Part shown: in pieces, positions 62,201 through 64,000 of the stretch | Position numbering within the stretch: the first letter of the stretch is position 1 | Layout: each line of letters opens with the position of its first letter | From: Cardiocondyla obscurior | Lineage: Eukaryota > Arthropoda > Insecta > Hymenoptera > Formicidae | DNA: 64,000 nt | Reading direction: 5' to 3' | Assembly: GCF_019399895.1 (NCBI RefSeq) | Contig: NC_091864.1 | Coordinates: forward strand, 8,162,001-8,226,000 | Translations under genes and position numbers: made by a program | Notes under the pieces: model-generated | Databases searched by the model: none | The model's input: only the letters and a program-made list of their open reading frames with translations | Told to the model about the DNA's origin: nothing

Positions 62201-63701
62201 GCCTCGGTTTAAGCAATCCCAGCACAATGAGCTTCCCGAGATCAGATACGCGGCCCCGTAACGCAGAATCAAAAGCGGCCCGGCGATATTATCGACCTAA
62301 TACCCGAAACTACTTTGTTAATCTTAATTACAACGGCAATAAAGAAGCACGCTCTCGCGCGCGCGGGCCTCTCCTTTCACGCGAGCGTGCTTACGGTGCT
62401 TTGTACATACTTAAGGCGGGCAGATGTGTACATCAGCGGCGGTGGCGACTTAATCGCGAGCCCACATGTGTAGCACGGAAAGCAGCCCGATCTGGGAAAG
62501 CGTGGCTGACAGTGTTAATTTCAGATGATAGATACGGGCCGGGGTGCTATGCAAATGAGCCTCACGCGATAGCGCCAACAACTTTGGAGGCCTGATGCAT
62601 GCGAGATGCCCGCTTTCGTCGTGTCTGAAAGTCCCACTATAAAGCGGGACGCCCGGCGTCGCGCCCTGGCTATCGGCCCGACTTCCTATTTCACGTCTCT
62701 CGTGTAATTATCACGTTACCGATGGTCCCCCCTTTCCTCTCTTACGCGGCGCCGCGGTAACCGGAGTAACGAAAACACCGATATTACGCTCGCGAACGTT
62801 ACTCCGAGTTTGCGCGCGTCTTAAACGTGACGCGGCATTACGCCACTAAATAAGCATTATCCCGTATTAACATCTCTAGTAGGTTTTATATTACGGCCGA
62901 TTTGCATTTACTACCGTGGAAGTAGATCTCGGCCGAGGAGAAGTGTACATGCGAGAGCAGAAACCGACCGTAAATATAAAGAAATGATAAGTCGTTCCTG
63001 TAGCATCGCGTATTCATCGCGAAGGGTCAAGATGCATTTGCACGAATAATTTAATACGGCCGTTTATACGTTAACGTGCAAATTAATTGCGATCCCTCGC
63101 GGAGTAGTCATACGAAATTTATGGCACGTCCTTACATCGGGCAAATACGCGGCGAAAAACGTGTAGTTAAGATAAAGATCTTGCCGCGATGGGTAGGACA
63201 AAATATCCATGGAGTTGTTAAACGCAATACTAATCAAGCGAACTTTATTTTCTGTTTCAGATTGTGATCTAGCGAAGTAAATGTGCTCTCGTCGCCGGTT
63301 TCACTAATTAATCGAACTGTAGCCAGTTCGTCGGTCGTTGTCGGAGTGCCGTTCGAGTAAACGCACGGAGAATATTTAGTATTCGATTCTTTTAAACGCG
63401 AGTGCCGTGCGATAACGCGCGGATGTATGTTGCAATAATTTATACCTCTCGCAAATTATAAAATCACGGTCGGGACTTTCGCGAGTGTCTTGCGCGGAAG
63501 GATAGCTCGACACGTCCCAACTGAGAGGAGGAGCAGGCCCGGGATTGAGGCATCATGCATCGGCGGAGCAACTTTTAGGTAAAGATCAATTTTTACTTAA
63601 TTATATAAAATCGCCAGCTTTATCTTTTAATTAACGGAAAACTTTTGTTTTAAATTATTTAATTAAATAATTACATTAATAATTTTCTTTTTCTGTTACA
63701 G
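57903..63701. other. Stretch without confident genes upstream of duplicated exon copy B
   Basis: It contains the candidate exon at 61166-61204, poly-A at 59211, and a 60241-60406 segment that is open in several frames on both strands. A 173-codon minus-strand frame (60727-60206) crosses it. An acceptor-like tttctgtttcag is at about 63261 but a stop follows quickly in the adjacent sequence. Nothing further can be supported. Confidence 0.4.
61166..61204 (+). CDS. Candidate 39-base plus-strand exon with two possible donors
   Basis: A very good acceptor (gctatatctgtctttcag) is followed by 39 bases and a strong donor gtaagtgt. A second donor, gtaagtct, lies at about 61243, giving a 77-base alternative. 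None of the three frames contains a stop in the 39 bases; phase 0 reads GTYVATCIARTCY. A 150-codon open frame spans 60893-61345, which reflects a stop-poor GC-rich patch. Splice signals are strong, coding support is weak. Confidence 0.25.
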
Positions 63702-63744
63702 TCACCAGCAGCATCTTCAACTCCGCTGATGTCCATGCAGATCG
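63702..63744 (+). CDS. Duplicated short exon, copy B (43 bases)
   Basis: A long T-rich tract ending ctttttctgttacag and the donor gtgagt enclose 43 bases related to 39824-39867. Two frames are open: SPAASSTPLMSMQI, and TSSIFNSADVHAD in the frame that matches NSAEVHAD of copy A. The substitutions in that second frame are conservative (Y/F, E/D, V/V), which hints that it is or was translated. Both copies leave the same exit phase but need different entry phases. The better pyrimidine tract suggests this is the main exon. The gene it belongs to cannot be named from 14 codons; its neighbours lie outside the window or are not identified. Confidence 0.5.
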
Positions 63745-64000
63745 GTGAGTCAAATAATTTTTTTCTTTTCTTTCACGATGCTTTTTGGTAATAAAATTTA
63801 TTACTCGGGGAAAAATCGTGGCACGAAGTGAGCCAAGCGCGAGAGAACGAATTTACGTGGTAAAACTGCAGCAATTAGATCTCTAACATTTTGTTTCTAA
63901 AATAGGACATATTTATTACGTGCATATGTACGACGGATAAATAAAAAAAAATAAAAAAAAATCGAAAAAGCGAACAGGCTATAACTTAAAAGCGCACCCG

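Noticed and set aside
1..64000. tRNA genes
   Set aside because: The gttcga-containing sites I checked (for example 7021, 23341, 40954, 41021, 45276) lack a matching upstream A box and cloverleaf.
1..64000. Intact transposable element, rRNA or CRISPR array
   Set aside because: No transposase or reverse-transcriptase motifs, no long terminal or inverted repeats with target duplications, no rRNA signatures and no regularly spaced repeats were seen by eye.

Overview
This window looks like a stretch of insect nuclear genome, most likely from a hymenopteran and plausibly an ant. CpG is not depleted and CGCG-rich patches alternate with AT-rich stretches. Poly-A/T runs and GA, TA and TC microsatellites are frequent, and very short exons with canonical GT/AG borders sit in multi-kilobase introns. 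No bacterial gene organisation, rRNA, tRNA, CRISPR array or intact transposon was found. The species call is an inference from composition and architecture only.

The best supported gene is on the minus strand. Four exons (28736-28548, 27603-27440, 20186-20140, 4087-3945, in transcript order) each have a good acceptor and donor. Each has one convincing reading frame, and all four join in phase into a continuous 181-codon reading frame. A possible first coding exon at 32173-32153 (ATG, 7 codons, an in-frame stop upstream) would join in phase as well, giving 188 codons. Introns are about 3.4, 0.94, 7.3 and 16.1 kb, and the gene should continue beyond the left edge. The encoded N-terminal region is polar, tyrosine- and serine-rich, then strongly basic. 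I do not recognise the family with enough certainty to name it.

Further right on the minus strand there is one more convincing internal exon (50548-50350) and a plausible one (57902-57791). They do not join directly to each other or to the gene above.

On the plus strand the clearest signal is a duplicated short exon: a 44-base copy at 39824-39867 and a 43-base copy at 63702-63744. They are about 77 percent identical, with matching splice sites and similar flanking intron bases, 24 kb apart. Several other short plus-strand acceptor-donor pairs with open frames (8252-8299, 24987-25034, 29392-29439, 52280-52336, 57591-57655, 61166-61204) may be cassette exons of a gene overlapping the minus-strand gene. 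Each could also be chance.

The rest, well over 95 percent of the window, reads as intron or intergenic DNA. It holds simple repeats, three old local duplications (2.4-2.7, 11.7/12.2 and 44.4/44.9 kb), and a few palindromes. The many 60-250 codon open frames in it are mostly explained by GC-rich stop-poor patches and low complexity, and are not annotated as genes.
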